Positions 20,126 through 29,449 are shown, numbered from the stretch's first letter. The stretch is DNA of 52,248 bases from [Anoxybacillus] calidus (GCF_013760845.1 NZ_JACDUU010000012.1:1-52248), one strand, 5' to 3'. Notes: generated by a model from the letters alone, not told the origin. Translations and numbers: made by a program.

Positions 20126-20497
20126 TCATTCTTCAGGAACGGTAAAAATAATTTCTCCCTCTTTAGAAAGAAAATAATTTTTACGAGCCAGTTCAGTAAT
20201 ATATTCATCATCGTTAAGCTTTTTAATTTCTTCTTTTAATTGTCGCTCTTTTTTCTCAAGTTTTTCCAGTTTGTGTTCTAGCTTCTGTTTTTCTTCTATT
20301 TTCGCCTCAATATTGGCAGATTGAGAGATGAGTGTATACAAAAGAACAGAAGATAGGGCTAAAAGAATGCCGCTGAGCAATGTAAAGCGAATAATAGCTA
20401 TACGTCGTCTCTGCATAGCTCTTTTTTCTTTTCTTTCCTGCTCTAGCACATAGGATGACTGAATTTTTGTCACTTTGTTTTTATGTAATACACTCAT
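20126..20497 (-). CDS. divIC: Cell division protein DivIC (FtsB-like)
   Basis: Bitopic septum protein that associates with FtsL and DivIB. 123 residues: basic cytoplasmic N-terminus, one TM at about 33-53 (IIRFTLLSGILLALSSVLLY), then an extracytoplasmic coiled coil rich in Lys/Glu/Leu (about 57-98), and a short C-terminal globular tail. Lies 15 bp after yabQ, probably also transcribed with yabP-yabQ. Confidence 0.94.
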   Translation of the reverse strand: MSVLHKNKVTKIQSSYVLEQERKEKRAMQRRRIAIIRFTLLSGILLALSSVLLYTLISQSANIEAKIEEKQKLEHKLEKLEKKERQLKEEIKKLNDDEYITELARKNYFLSKEGEIIFTVPEE

Positions 20498-20512
20498 CTT
20501 TCTACCTCCATC

Positions 20513-21145
20513 TTATTTTCGGAGTTTACCCCACCATTTTTGTACGATATTTTTCATATTCTTTCCTTTGGCAATAACTCCTGCAAATTTCTTAAAAAAC
20601 TTTTCTACGTTGATTCGCCAATGGGTTGGAATAAACCGCCATAATAAGCGGAACAGCCATTTTATTGGGAGAAAAGTAATCCGCAATATCATTTTAACAA
20701 GTTTATATAACATGTTGGCCATCATAAATAATATTCGTCCGCTTGTCATTAATAAAGCAAGTAAAAGTTGAAACATAAATTGAAGAGGGCGGACAATTAC
20801 ATAATAGCATGTCCTTACAACAAAGCGGTACATGGTTACACATGTCTGAATAACGAATTCGAGCATCTTTAGGTAAACAGCACGAAATAAACTTTGATAA
20901 GCAGCATAACCGCATAACAGTGCTAAAAAAATATAAAATCGAAGTTCACCTTCATTTACAGACAATAACACATAGAATACAATTAGGCCTTGAATCACCC
21001 AGAAAAGAATATCATTGATAAAAACAACCCAATGTGCTCGTTTCTGCCTCTGCAAAAAGCGACTATAAGTGTCAACAGCCGCTCCAAGATAACTTCCCAT
21101 GCCAATCATCGTCAGCATGGTTAGAAACTGGGTCGTTAAACTCAT
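20513..21145 (-). CDS. yabQ: Spore cortex biosynthesis membrane protein YabQ
   Basis: 210 residues, close to B. subtilis YabQ. Several TM helices: about 3-23, 40-62, 68-88 and hydrophobic segments to about 160, then a basic amphipathic C-terminus. In B. subtilis it is made in the mother cell and needed for cortex formation. Its start overlaps the yabP stop (ATGA), indicating translational coupling. The biochemical activity is unknown. Confidence 0.9.
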   Translation of the reverse strand: MSLTTQFLTMLTMIGMGSYLGAAVDTYSRFLQRQKRAHWVVFINDILFWVIQGLIVFYVLLSVNEGELRFYIFLALLCGYAAYQSLFRAVYLKMLEFVIQTCVTMYRFVVRTCYYVIVRPLQFMFQLLLALLMTSGRILFMMANMLYKLVKMILRITFLPIKWLFRLLWRFIPTHWRINVEKFFKKFAGVIAKGKNMKNIVQKWWGKLRK

Positions 21146-21447
21146 TTGAACAACTTGCTAAAGAAACCTTTAGCTTTCTCCGGATGTTGGTCGTCTAAAT
21201 ATATAATTTCAAAAACTCTTCCTTTAATCGAGACGACTCCTTTATCCACGTCTAAATTTTTCATTTGTAAGTTTTGGCCGCGAATCGATAAAAACCCCAT
21301 TACTGTTTCTAATAGAAATTCCTCATTATCGAAACTTTCTACCTGTTTGACCCCAGTAATGTCAAGAAGACGCCTTCCGCGCATAATTAAATCATGGTCC
21401 TGAATAGGCCCCTTATTATTAGAACCGAATTCATAATGTTGATTCAT
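21142..21447 (-). CDS. yabP: Sporulation protein YabP (YabP/YqfC family)
   Basis: 101 residues. Family core MRGRRLLDITGVKQVESFDNEEFLLET, then repeated small hydrophobic beta segments (FLSIRGQNL, VVSIKGRVFEIIYL). In B. subtilis it is sporulation-specific and works with YabQ. Start placed at the ATG at 21447, 5 nt after GGGGGA; an in-frame ATG five codons upstream has no ribosome binding site. Overlaps yabQ by 4 bp. An extended palindrome lies immediately upstream. Confidence 0.9.
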   Translation of the reverse strand: MNQHYEFGSNNKGPIQDHDLIMRGRRLLDITGVKQVESFDNEEFLLETVMGFLSIRGQNLQMKNLDVDKGVVSIKGRVFEIIYLDDQHPEKAKGFFSKLFK

Positions 21448-21457
21448 ACCATTCCCC

Positions 21458-21520
21458 CGCATTCACATTTAAACTAAGAGGGCTTATCCCTCTCATGTTT
21501 GTAACATATGTATGAATGCG
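21458..21520. repeat. Inverted repeat upstream of yabP
   Basis: Perfect 8-bp outer arms CGCATTCA/TGAATGCG (21458-21465, 21513-21520) enclose a hairpin AGAGGG-5 nt-CCCTCT (21477-21493). The minus strand also reads CATACATA (21507-21514), close to a sigma-E -10 (CATACANT), inside the right arm. The inner hairpin could end yabO transcription; the outer arms could be an operator. Confidence 0.55.
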
Positions 21521-21546
21521 GGAAGATTTTTAGAACAAGCTATACA

Positions 21547-21813
21547 TCATATCTCCGCTTCAATTCGTTCTTCTTTAATCACCTCATAAAGAGTTGCTGC
21601 ATCTTCTTTCCGAGCCGTTTCCTGTAGATTTGTGATTTTTACAGTGACTAACTTTTGTCCAAACTGAATCGTTAATTCGTCTCCTACCTTTACATTTGAG
21701 CTTGCTTTTGCCGTCACACCATTAATAGTAATCCGCCCTTGATCAGCTACTTCTTTTGCTAAAGTGCGACGTTTAATTAAACGTGAGACTTTTAAAAATT
21801 TATCTAGACGCAT
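21547..21813 (-). CDS. rqcP: Ribosome quality control factor RqcP (YabO), S4 domain
   Basis: 88-residue Hsp15/S4-type RNA-binding protein: MRLDKFLKVSRLIKRRTLAKEVADQGRITING is the S4 fold, followed by GDELTIQFG. In B. subtilis RqcP works with RqcH on stalled 50S subunits to add C-terminal alanine tails. It lies 12 bp after yabN. The name rests on orthology and synteny. Confidence 0.92.
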   Translation of the reverse strand: MRLDKFLKVSRLIKRRTLAKEVADQGRITINGVTAKASSNVKVGDELTIQFGQKLVTVKITNLQETARKEDAATLYEVIKEERIEAEI

Positions 21814-21825
21814 TCCATTTCCCCC

Positions 21826-23286
21826 TTATAAACCTTTTTCTTTCGCTTCTTCCCAAAACTTATCTAATTGTTCCAATGTTAATGTCGTAATATCCCATCC
21901 GTTTGCTTTCACTTGTTCCTCTATATACGTAAAACGACGATAAAATTTTTCATTTGTCATGGCTAAGGCTTCTTCTGGATTGATTTTGTAGAATCTTGCA
22001 ATATTGACAAGTGCAAATAGTAAATCGCCAAACTCGCTAATCAATCTTTGACGATGCTTACCTTCCTCAGCCTCTTGTTGAAATTCAGCTATTTCTTCGT
22101 TTACTTTCTCCCACATCGGTTGAACATCCGGCCAATCAAAACCAACTTTCGCTGCTTTGGCTTGAAATTCATATGCTTTTAATAAACCTGGTAAACTTTT
22201 CGCCACCTCGTCAAGCAAAAAGGTCGTTTTCTCCCTTTTTTCCTCCGCTTTAATACTTTCCCAGTTGCGAACAACTTCATCAGCATTTTCTACAGCTACA
22301 TCGCCAAATACGTGAGGATGACGGCGAATCATTTTTTCAGTAATACTATGAATAACATCATTAATCGAAAATATTCCTTCATCTTCGCCAATTTGTGCAT
22401 GCAACATGACTTGCAAAAGCACATCTCCTAATTCTTCAATTATGTTATCATCATCTTGCCTGTCAATGGCATCCAACAGCTCATATGCCTCTTCGATTAA
22501 ATATTTTTTTAATGATTCATGCGTCTGTTTGCGGTCCCATGGACAACCGTTTGGTCCTCTCAATATCGCAATAACGCGACGCAATGTTCCAAAGCGATGA
22601 TAAAGCAACGTTTCATCTCTAACCGGCGGCACATAGACGCTTGTTAAATTATTCAGTTCCGTTACCCGATCTAATTCATATAAAGGAACTTTCTTAATTT
22701 TTTCATCTTTGCTTCCGGCAGCCGTCACCACATATACTTCATATTCATCAGGCAGCTCTTCCATCAAGGAAAGCTTTACATCAGAAGCAATAAATTGGTC
22801 ATATACTTGGCAAAAAACCACATGCTGTGTCAGTTGTAGTTCATCGCCGCGAAAATGGGTTGCATCAATGAATTGAAACCCTTCAATCGGGTCAATTTTT
22901 AAGGATGCAAACAAAGCATCTAAAAAGCTTTGCCCGCCTTCTATCACCACTTTACATAAATTTTTGTTTTCTGCCTCTAAAAGCAACTGTACCGTCCGTT
23001 CCGCAACAAGAGGGTGACCAGGAACAGCATAAAATACATTCGATGCTTTTGCTTGTTCCAATAAAATGTCGACAATTTCCTCATAAACCTTTTCAAAAGA
23101 ATCATGCTTTTCATATACATCATCAAATGCTTGGAACTGAATTCCTTCTTCTATTAATCCATATACAGCAGGATGTTCCTTCGTTCTTAAAAAAAGCGGC
23201 GATGCTTTTTGTAATTTGCGATAAATTCCAAGTGGTAATTGTTCTAAATCACCAGCACCTAAACCTAATACAAAAATAGTATTCAT
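21826..23286 (-). CDS. yabN: MazG-type nucleotide pyrophosphohydrolase with N-terminal tetrapyrrole-methylase domain (YabN)
   Basis: 486 residues in two parts. Residues 1 to about 220 are a TP-methylase-like domain (VLGLGAGDLEQLPLG, YAVPGHPLVAERTV). Residues about 225-480 are two MazG modules with EEAYELLDAID, EELGDVLLQVMLHAQ and SEFGDLLFALVNIAR metal sites. The MazG half removes non-canonical or excess NTPs; the methylase half has no confirmed substrate that I know of. It lies 6 bp downstream of yabM. A fusion architecture normal for Bacillus. Confidence 0.93.
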   Translation of the reverse strand: MNTIFVLGLGAGDLEQLPLGIYRKLQKASPLFLRTKEHPAVYGLIEEGIQFQAFDDVYEKHDSFEKVYEEIVDILLEQAKASNVFYAVPGHPLVAERTVQLLLEAENKNLCKVVIEGGQSFLDALFASLKIDPIEGFQFIDATHFRGDELQLTQHVVFCQVYDQFIASDVKLSLMEELPDEYEVYVVTAAGSKDEKIKKVPLYELDRVTELNNLTSVYVPPVRDETLLYHRFGTLRRVIAILRGPNGCPWDRKQTHESLKKYLIEEAYELLDAIDRQDDDNIIEELGDVLLQVMLHAQIGEDEGIFSINDVIHSITEKMIRRHPHVFGDVAVENADEVVRNWESIKAEEKREKTTFLLDEVAKSLPGLLKAYEFQAKAAKVGFDWPDVQPMWEKVNEEIAEFQQEAEEGKHRQRLISEFGDLLFALVNIARFYKINPEEALAMTNEKFYRRFTYIEEQVKANGWDITTLTLEQLDKFWEEAKEKGL

Positions 23287-23292
23287 GATTCA

Positions 23293-24906
23293 TCACCTAT
23301 CATTTTTAAATAAAAACTTTATTGCCTTCTCTCCAAATGGGAGAAGGGACAGTTCTTGTTTTGAAAACACTTTTCCTTTCAAAACGGCTATGATGTAAAA
23401 ACAGCCGCCAACAGCAACACCGACTAACGCCTGCATAGAGGCAAATAAGCGGGTTCCCTGCCAGCCAAAAGCGAACTTACTGCTTATCCATAAATAAAAT
23501 TGTAATAAAACAACCATCGCTACCGATGCTACTACAATCCGAAAGATAATTTCTTTGCTTATTAAAGAACTTTTTATATTCTTTCTTAAGGTATAGTATA
23601 AAAAAGCAAAAACAGTCATGTAAGAAATCATTGTTGCTATAGCTGCACCAATGATTTGATACATTGGTACAAGCCATATATTAAGTAGCCACTTCATAAG
23701 TACTCCGATTAACAATGCGAAAACAGGAGCCCATTGATGCTCTAAGCCTTGCAAAATGGCTACTATGGTTAAAGCCAGCGATGTAAATAAAATGGATCCG
23801 CTTAAAATTGCTAATTCAAGGGAACCAGAATCATCTTTAAATAACATAATATTAGTTGGTTTAATAATGCAAGCAAGTCCTGCTGCCGCACCTAATCCAA
23901 TGACAATGCAAACACGAAAAGAAAGTCGAATTTTCTCCTTAATAAACAGTTCGTCTCCCCGCTTCCTTGCTCCAGAAATTAACGGAACAAGTGTTAAAGA
24001 AAACGCAGTGGCAATGACCGTTCCAAGTTGAATAAGCGGTTGTCCCCGGTCATATATTCCTTTCGATACTTTTGCCATCTGTTCTTCCATACCTGCTGAT
24101 ACTAACAATGAAAAAAGGGAAAGCGCATCGACAAACTGTATTAATATGAGCATCATGTTTGCCATACAAATGGTAAAACCTTGAACAAACAACATAAAAA
24201 TGATTTTTTTTGCATCTACCTTCGTCTTTTTTATAATTGTTTTCTTCCATCTCGTACCTTTTTTAAACCAATAAGCAGTTAAGAAAAGCAATGCGGCAAA
24301 CCCGCCTGCCAGAGAACCAAAGATAGCTCCGGCTCCCGCTTCGTATATGGTGTGACCGCTTTTTAGTAGCACATATACTGAGAGCAAAATCGTTACTACG
24401 CGAACAAACTGCTCAGCTATTTGAGAAACAGCTGTCGGCACCATATTGTTTTTGCCTTGAAAATAACCTCTCAATATAGAAATAAAAGGAAAAAGTAAAA
24501 AAGAAAACGAAATAATTTGGATAAGCAAAGCTAATTCCTTGTCCCCCATCAATCGGGCAATCCAGTCTGCACCAATATACAAAATACTAAACCCAATCAT
24601 ACCTATTATTAACAGAAAATATAAAGAGATTTTTAAAATGTATGTAATTCCCTCTTCATCTTGTTCGACATCGCGTTCAGCAATCATTTTTGAAATGACA
24701 ACTGGGTAACCATAAGTGGCAAGGGCAATAACGATTCCGTAAAAAGGATAGACTTGCTGATAAATATAAAATCCGATATCACCGGCAATGTTTTGATAAG
24801 GAATGCGATAAAATGCACTCAATATTTTCGTTACAAAAGCGGCAATAGTAAGAGCAAGCGCTCCCCGCCATATTCCTTTTGTTCGTGACTCTGATTCAAG
24901 AGCCAT
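23293..24906 (-). CDS. yabM: MATE/MurJ-like lipid flippase YabM
   Basis: About 537 residues with roughly 14 predicted TM helices, of the polysaccharide-biosynthesis/SpoVB superfamily. Typical segments: RGALALTIAAFVTKILSAFYRIPYQNIAG at the N-terminus and GYPVVISKMIAE. Likely exports undecaprenyl-linked precursors; in B. subtilis the paralogues MurJ and SpoVB act in peptidoglycan and cortex. Start at the ATG at 24906 behind GGAAGG; the upstream GTG overlaps that site. It leads the yabM-yabN-rqcP cluster. Confidence 0.9.
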   Translation of the reverse strand: MALESESRTKGIWRGALALTIAAFVTKILSAFYRIPYQNIAGDIGFYIYQQVYPFYGIVIALATYGYPVVISKMIAERDVEQDEEGITYILKISLYFLLIIGMIGFSILYIGADWIARLMGDKELALLIQIISFSFLLFPFISILRGYFQGKNNMVPTAVSQIAEQFVRVVTILLSVYVLLKSGHTIYEAGAGAIFGSLAGGFAALLFLTAYWFKKGTRWKKTIIKKTKVDAKKIIFMLFVQGFTICMANMMLILIQFVDALSLFSLLVSAGMEEQMAKVSKGIYDRGQPLIQLGTVIATAFSLTLVPLISGARKRGDELFIKEKIRLSFRVCIVIGLGAAAGLACIIKPTNIMLFKDDSGSLELAILSGSILFTSLALTIVAILQGLEHQWAPVFALLIGVLMKWLLNIWLVPMYQIIGAAIATMISYMTVFAFLYYTLRKNIKSSLISKEIIFRIVVASVAMVVLLQFYLWISSKFAFGWQGTRLFASMQALVGVAVGGCFYIIAVLKGKVFSKQELSLLPFGEKAIKFLFKNDR

Positions 24907-24980
24907 TTTTTTCACCTTCCACTATAAATTAACGTTCACATTATATCATAAACTCCTTTATTGAGATTTTTCGACAAAAG

Positions 24981-25007
24981 AAAAAGGCAGCACAAAGCTA
25001 CCTTTTT
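24981..25007 (-). terminator. Intrinsic terminator in the spoVT-yabM gap
   Basis: Stem AAAAAGGTAGC/GCTGCCTTTTT with a 5-nt loop on the minus strand, with the T-run in the descending arm. It lies about 175 bp after the spoVT stop, beyond the palindromic repeat. Confidence 0.8.
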
Positions 25008-25040
25008 ACAAAAGTATCTGTTTCCTCCGCTTTTCAGTGA

Positions 25041-25174
25041 TGTCTAGCTTCAGCTTTTCGGAATGTCTAGCTCCGGCACCTAGCTCTCTGTGCCAAATAA
25101 CCTTCACTCTCGAAGTGTTAGGCACTTCTGCGAGTGAAGAACATTTGGCTTTGAGAGCTAATCACGGTGCCTCC
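25041..25174. repeat. Long palindromic repeat downstream of spoVT
   Basis: Begins with a direct repeat of GTCTAGCT (25042-25049, 25064-25071), then an extended inverted repeat. Outer arms GGCACC (25075-25080) and GGTGCC (25166-25171); inner matches TAGCTCTC with GAGAGCTA, GCCAAAT with ATTTGGC, CTTCACTC with GAGTGAAG, GAAGTG with CACTTC. It can fold into a ~97-nt stem-loop. GTCTAGCTCC-type repeats are, as I recall, common in Bacillaceae genomes; no ORF is present. Confidence 0.8.
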
Positions 25175-25182
25175 GTTTTTCT

Positions 25183-25719
25183 TTATTGCTCCATTTGTCT
25201 TGCTAAAAATCCGGCAGCTGTCTCAGCAGCTTTATGCTCTACTTCACCTAACGCCTTGTCCTTCGACAAAATCACAACTGCACCAATTGGGTCGCCATTG
25301 GCAACAATCGGGCCGACTGTGTACGATTTAAATCTTTCTGTGTTCCCATCAACAATTTCAATATCACTTTCCTCTGTCTGAAGCACAGAGTTACGCTCTT
25401 CCATTGTTTTTTCAATTAATGAACTAACGTTTTTATTCAAATACTCTTTTTTCGATACACCTGCTACCGCAATAAATACATCGCGGTCACAGATTAAAAC
25501 CGGATGACCTAAGCTGTCAAATAATGCCTCTGCATACTCTTTCGCAAAATCACCTAACTCACTAATCGGTGAATATTTTTTCAAAATGACCTCTCCATCA
25601 CGGTCTACAAATATTTCAAGTGGATCGCCTTCACGAATACGCAATGTTCTGCGAATTTCTTTTGGAATAACTACCCTTCCTAAATCATCAATCCGCCGAA
25701 CAATACCTGTTGCTTTCAT
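25183..25719 (-). CDS. spoVT: Stage V sporulation transcription regulator SpoVT
   Basis: Forespore regulator that tunes sigma-G genes and spore germination properties. 178 residues: an N-terminal AbrB-type swapped-hairpin DNA-binding domain (1-50; MKATGIVRRIDDLGRVVIPKEIRRTLRI) and a C-terminal GAF-like domain (about 55-178). It shares the first domain with AbrB at 44971. A sigma-G-type promoter overlapped by a palindrome lies about 75 nt upstream. Confidence 0.97.
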   Translation of the reverse strand: MKATGIVRRIDDLGRVVIPKEIRRTLRIREGDPLEIFVDRDGEVILKKYSPISELGDFAKEYAEALFDSLGHPVLICDRDVFIAVAGVSKKEYLNKNVSSLIEKTMEERNSVLQTEESDIEIVDGNTERFKSYTVGPIVANGDPIGAVVILSKDKALGEVEHKAAETAAGFLARQMEQ

Positions 25720-25790
25720 CTTAGATGCCCCTCACTTTCATCTGATGATTGAAGAATAATGGTTGAATTCTGTAATGAAGAATTCACCAT

Positions 25791-25829
25791 TGTTGTGATT
25801 AGTATCCTTCACAACACAACTTCTATGCA
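25791..25829 (-). promoter_or_regulatory. spoVT sigma-G promoter with palindromic operator candidate
   Basis: Minus strand: TGCATA (25824-25829), 17-bp spacer, GATACTA (25800-25806), near the sigma-G consensus TGAATA/CATACTA. The -10 sits in the centre of a perfect inverted repeat TGTTGTGA/TCACAACA (25791-25798 and 25809-25816). A second inverted repeat with GAATTCT/AGAATTC arms follows at 25761-25788. The palindromes are candidate SpoVT binding sites (inference). Confidence 0.65.
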
Positions 25830-25912
25830 TGATGAAAGTGATTTTTTCAATTAAAGAGAAATTTCTCCAGCATCATCATGGACAGTTAGATTTAAACTTA
25901 AACGTTGCAATT

Positions 25913-28900
25913 CTAGGCAGTTACCGATTTCTCATCTTTTTTTGCATTGCTTAGTTCTTTTAGCGTTTCCAATAAAATCATTAGCCACTCCTGCAGTTTA
26001 AGCCCTTTAATATAAAGAACGATTTTCAATTTTTCTCCTTCCATGCCAAAACCATAAACACGTCCATACTTATCACCTAATTTTGCCAAACGTTGAATTT
26101 GGACATCTTTTGAAGCAGCTTCATTAAATAAAATATCAACTTGTTGTTTATTTTGCTTAATCGACTCGACACGGTTTTGTTTGGCATATACTTTTATTTC
26201 TGCAATTTGGAATAAATAAGCAACTTCATCTGGATATTCTCCAAAGCGGTCGATCATTTCTTCTTGAAGCTCTTCTACATCTTCCATGGTATCAATCGCT
26301 TTAAAACGCTTATACATGTCAATTTTTAGTCTTCCATCAGAAATGTAGGCATCAGGAATATAGGCATCCACTTCAAGGTCAATTTCCACTTCAAATTTTT
26401 CCTCAACTTGCTTGATTCCTTTTCGCTTTTCTATCGCCTCTTTCAGCATTTGTGAATATAAATCGAATCCAACAGAATCAATAAATCCGTGCTGTTCAGC
26501 GCCTAATAAATTACCTGCTCCGCGGATGGATAAATCGCGCATGGCGATTTTAAATCCGGAACCAAGCTCTGTAAATTCCTTAATGGCCTGTAGACGCTTT
26601 TCTGCCACTTCATTTAATACTTTATCTTTACGATACGTAAAATACGCATATGCAACACGATTAGAGCGACCAACACGCCCTCTTAATTGGTACAATTGTG
26701 AAAGGCCCATGCGGTCAGCATCATATACAATAAGTGTATTCACATTCGGTATATCGACACCTGTTTCAATAATCGTTGTACTCACTAACACATCGTATTG
26801 TCCCTCTAAAAATGAAAGCATTACTGATTCTAGCTCATTCTCTGACATCTTTCCATGAGCATATGTCACACGGGCATCCGGAACAAGCATCGAGATTTCT
26901 TCCGCCTTACGGTCAATATCTTCAACGCGGTTATAAAGGAAAAACACTTGTCCACCGCGGGCTAATTCCCGTTCAATCGCTTCGCGTACGAGCTCTGGAC
27001 TATATTCCATTACATATGTTTGAACTGGGAAACGGTTTTCCGGAGGTGTTTCAATCACCGATAAGTCGCGTACCCCAATCATTGACATATGCAACGTTCG
27101 CGGAATCGGTGTTGCCGTTAATGTAAGGACATCGATATTTGTTTTCATTTGTTTAATTTTTTCTTTATGGGTGACACCAAAACGCTGCTCTTCATCGATA
27201 ATTAATAATCCTAAATCTTTAAAAGAAACGTCCTTAGAAAGTAAGCGGTGTGTGCCAATGACAATATCAATTGTTCCATCCTTCAATCCTTTAATCGTTT
27301 CGGCTTGCTGCTTTCGCGTCCGAAATCTGCTTAATAATCCTATGTTGATTGGGTAACCTTGAAAACGCTCACGAATCGTTTGATAATGTTGCTGAGCTAA
27401 AATGGTTGTCGGCACAAGGAAAGCAACTTGTTTTCCATCCATAATTGCTTTAAAAGCGGCACGAATCGCCACTTCCGTTTTGCCGTAACCAACATCACCG
27501 CAGAGAAGCCGGTCCATTGGCCGTTCGCTCTCCATGTCCCTCTTAATTTCATTAATAGAGCGAAGCTGATCTTCCGTTTCTTGATAAGGAAATGCCGCTT
27601 CAAATTCGCGTTGCATTTCTCCATCCGGAGAGAAAGCATAGCCTTTGCTTGCCTCACGCTCGGCATAAAGCTTGATTAAATCTTCCGCAATATCTTGAAC
27701 GGAAGATTCAACCTTTTTCTTCACTTTTTTCCATTCTGAACCACCAAGTTTGTAGATTTTCGGTTCTTTTCCTTCAGAACCTACATATTTTTGAACTTGG
27801 TCAATTTGTTCGACAGGAACATATAATGTGTCGCTTCCTTGGTACTGGATATGGATGTAGTCTTTATGAATTCCGTTAATTTCTAATGTTACAATTCCTA
27901 AATATTTTCCAATTCCATGATTGACATGGACGACATAGTCACCGACTTGCAGCTCTGAATAACTTTTTATGCGTTCAGCATTTGATAATTTTTGCCGGCG
28001 AATCGGCTTTTTCGCACGTTTTTTAAATAACTCCTCTTCTGTAATGACCGCTAACTTTTGCATTGGAAGTTCAAATCCTGTATTTAAATCTCCTTGGATA
28101 ATTTGAAACTTCTCATGCATCAACATAACGTGGTCATCTAACGGAAGGACGTCAATTTCATAGTCTTCTAAAACACTTTGCAACCTTTTTACTCTTTCTG
28201 CGTTCGGAGCTAAGAACACAACCGCGTACTTCGCCTTTTTCCACCGCTCTAACTCAGCTTTTAAAAGATGCATCTGTCCATGAAAGTTTTGCATTTGTTT
28301 GCATGATATATTTACAATATTTTGCGGGTGGGTATGCGGGACATGGCGTAAAAACAGTGATAAGTAAATAATTGGTCTTTTATTTTTTTGTAATAGGTCT
28401 GGATATTTGTGCGAAATAGGGATATCGTGAATAATTTTTCCCTCACCTAACAAACTTGTGTACCATTCTGCTTCCTCTTTATCCAGGCTCTCTGCCATTT
28501 CCTGTACCCTGCTGATCTCATCAAGGAGTAGAAGTCCATTTTCTGGCATATAGTCTAGTAAACTAGCAGGATTCTCATAGAATAGAGCTAAATATTTATA
28601 TTTTTGTTCAATTGGATGCCCATTTCTTAGTTTTTCAAGTTCAAAAGAAATATGTTCAAGCAATAACTCTTTTACTTTGTCGTCCTTTAATTTTTTGATG
28701 CTTGCAGATAATCCTTTTTCGATTTGTTGAATTCCTCTCTCTAAATGTTCCCCATATACAAGCATTTCATCTGCAGGACCGATGACCACTTCGTTTATTT
28801 CCTCACGGGAGCGCTGATCATCGATTGTAAAAGTACGAATTGATTCTATTTCTGTATCGAACAGTTCAATCCGGTAAGGAAGTTCCGCAGTCAGCGGATA

Positions 28901-29449
28901 TATATCAATGATGCCGCCGCGAACACTGAACTCGCCTGGAGTAGAAACCATGGAGACACGTTCATATCCCATTTTTACTAATTGACTAATATATGCATCA
29001 ACATCAATGTCCTCTTTCACTTTAAATAAAAGCTGATTTTGTTGCCATAACGATTTTGGAGGTAATAGTCTTCGTAATCCAGCAATTGGAGCGACGACAA
29101 TTCCTTTTTTGTTTTGGCTCCAATAATTCATTACTTCGAGACGCTGTCCTTTTAGCTCTGGGCTGGCAATAGCTAACTCCGCAGCGATAAGCTCGTTAAC
29201 AGGATATAGGAACACCTCTTCCATCCCTAAAAGCTGTACAAGATCGTCGTACACTTTTTGTGCTTGAAATAAGTTGTGTGTCACAATTAACAGCGACTTT
29301 CCCGTCTCCTTATAAAGAGAAGCAAGAAAAACAGAACGTGCCGAACCAGATAATCCGGTAACAAGCTGTTCTTTCAACCCTGCTTCCACGCCATCTATAA
29401 TTGATTGTATATCCTGATTTTCAATAAAATAATGATGTAAGGATAGCAC
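25913..29449 (-). CDS. mfd: Transcription-repair coupling factor Mfd
   Basis: ATP-dependent translocase that removes RNA polymerase stalled at lesions and recruits UvrA. About 1178 residues, as in B. subtilis. UvrB-like N-terminal region (ELAIASPELKGQR, SVRGGIIDIYP), RNA-polymerase-interaction domain (SYSELQVGDYVVHVNHGIG near 490), and an SF2 motor with LCGDVGYGKTEVAIRA, DEEQRFG, TATPIPRTLHMS, GRVGRSNRVAYAY. Start at GTG 29449, 7 nt after GGAGG; the ATG at 29485 lies upstream of that site. A fin terminator precedes it. Confidence 0.97.
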   Translation of the reverse strand: MLSLHHYFIENQDIQSIIDGVEAGLKEQLVTGLSGSARSVFLASLYKETGKSLLIVTHNLFQAQKVYDDLVQLLGMEEVFLYPVNELIAAELAIASPELKGQRLEVMNYWSQNKKGIVVAPIAGLRRLLPPKSLWQQNQLLFKVKEDIDVDAYISQLVKMGYERVSMVSTPGEFSVRGGIIDIYPLTAELPYRIELFDTEIESIRTFTIDDQRSREEINEVVIGPADEMLVYGEHLERGIQQIEKGLSASIKKLKDDKVKELLLEHISFELEKLRNGHPIEQKYKYLALFYENPASLLDYMPENGLLLLDEISRVQEMAESLDKEEAEWYTSLLGEGKIIHDIPISHKYPDLLQKNKRPIIYLSLFLRHVPHTHPQNIVNISCKQMQNFHGQMHLLKAELERWKKAKYAVVFLAPNAERVKRLQSVLEDYEIDVLPLDDHVMLMHEKFQIIQGDLNTGFELPMQKLAVITEEELFKKRAKKPIRRQKLSNAERIKSYSELQVGDYVVHVNHGIGKYLGIVTLEINGIHKDYIHIQYQGSDTLYVPVEQIDQVQKYVGSEGKEPKIYKLGGSEWKKVKKKVESSVQDIAEDLIKLYAEREASKGYAFSPDGEMQREFEAAFPYQETEDQLRSINEIKRDMESERPMDRLLCGDVGYGKTEVAIRAAFKAIMDGKQVAFLVPTTILAQQHYQTIRERFQGYPINIGLLSRFRTRKQQAETIKGLKDGTIDIVIGTHRLLSKDVSFKDLGLLIIDEEQRFGVTHKEKIKQMKTNIDVLTLTATPIPRTLHMSMIGVRDLSVIETPPENRFPVQTYVMEYSPELVREAIERELARGGQVFFLYNRVEDIDRKAEEISMLVPDARVTYAHGKMSENELESVMLSFLEGQYDVLVSTTIIETGVDIPNVNTLIVYDADRMGLSQLYQLRGRVGRSNRVAYAYFTYRKDKVLNEVAEKRLQAIKEFTELGSGFKIAMRDLSIRGAGNLLGAEQHGFIDSVGFDLYSQMLKEAIEKRKGIKQVEEKFEVEIDLEVDAYIPDAYISDGRLKIDMYKRFKAIDTMEDVEELQEEMIDRFGEYPDEVAYLFQIAEIKVYAKQNRVESIKQNKQQVDILFNEAASKDVQIQRLAKLGDKYGRVYGFGMEGEKLKIVLYIKGLKLQEWLMILLETLKELSNAKKDEKSVTA

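Noticed and set aside
20475-20771. Plus-strand ORF antisense to yabQ and the yabQ-divIC junction
   Set aside because: Lies opposite well-conserved genes, has no ribosome binding site or family resemblance; a shadow ORF.
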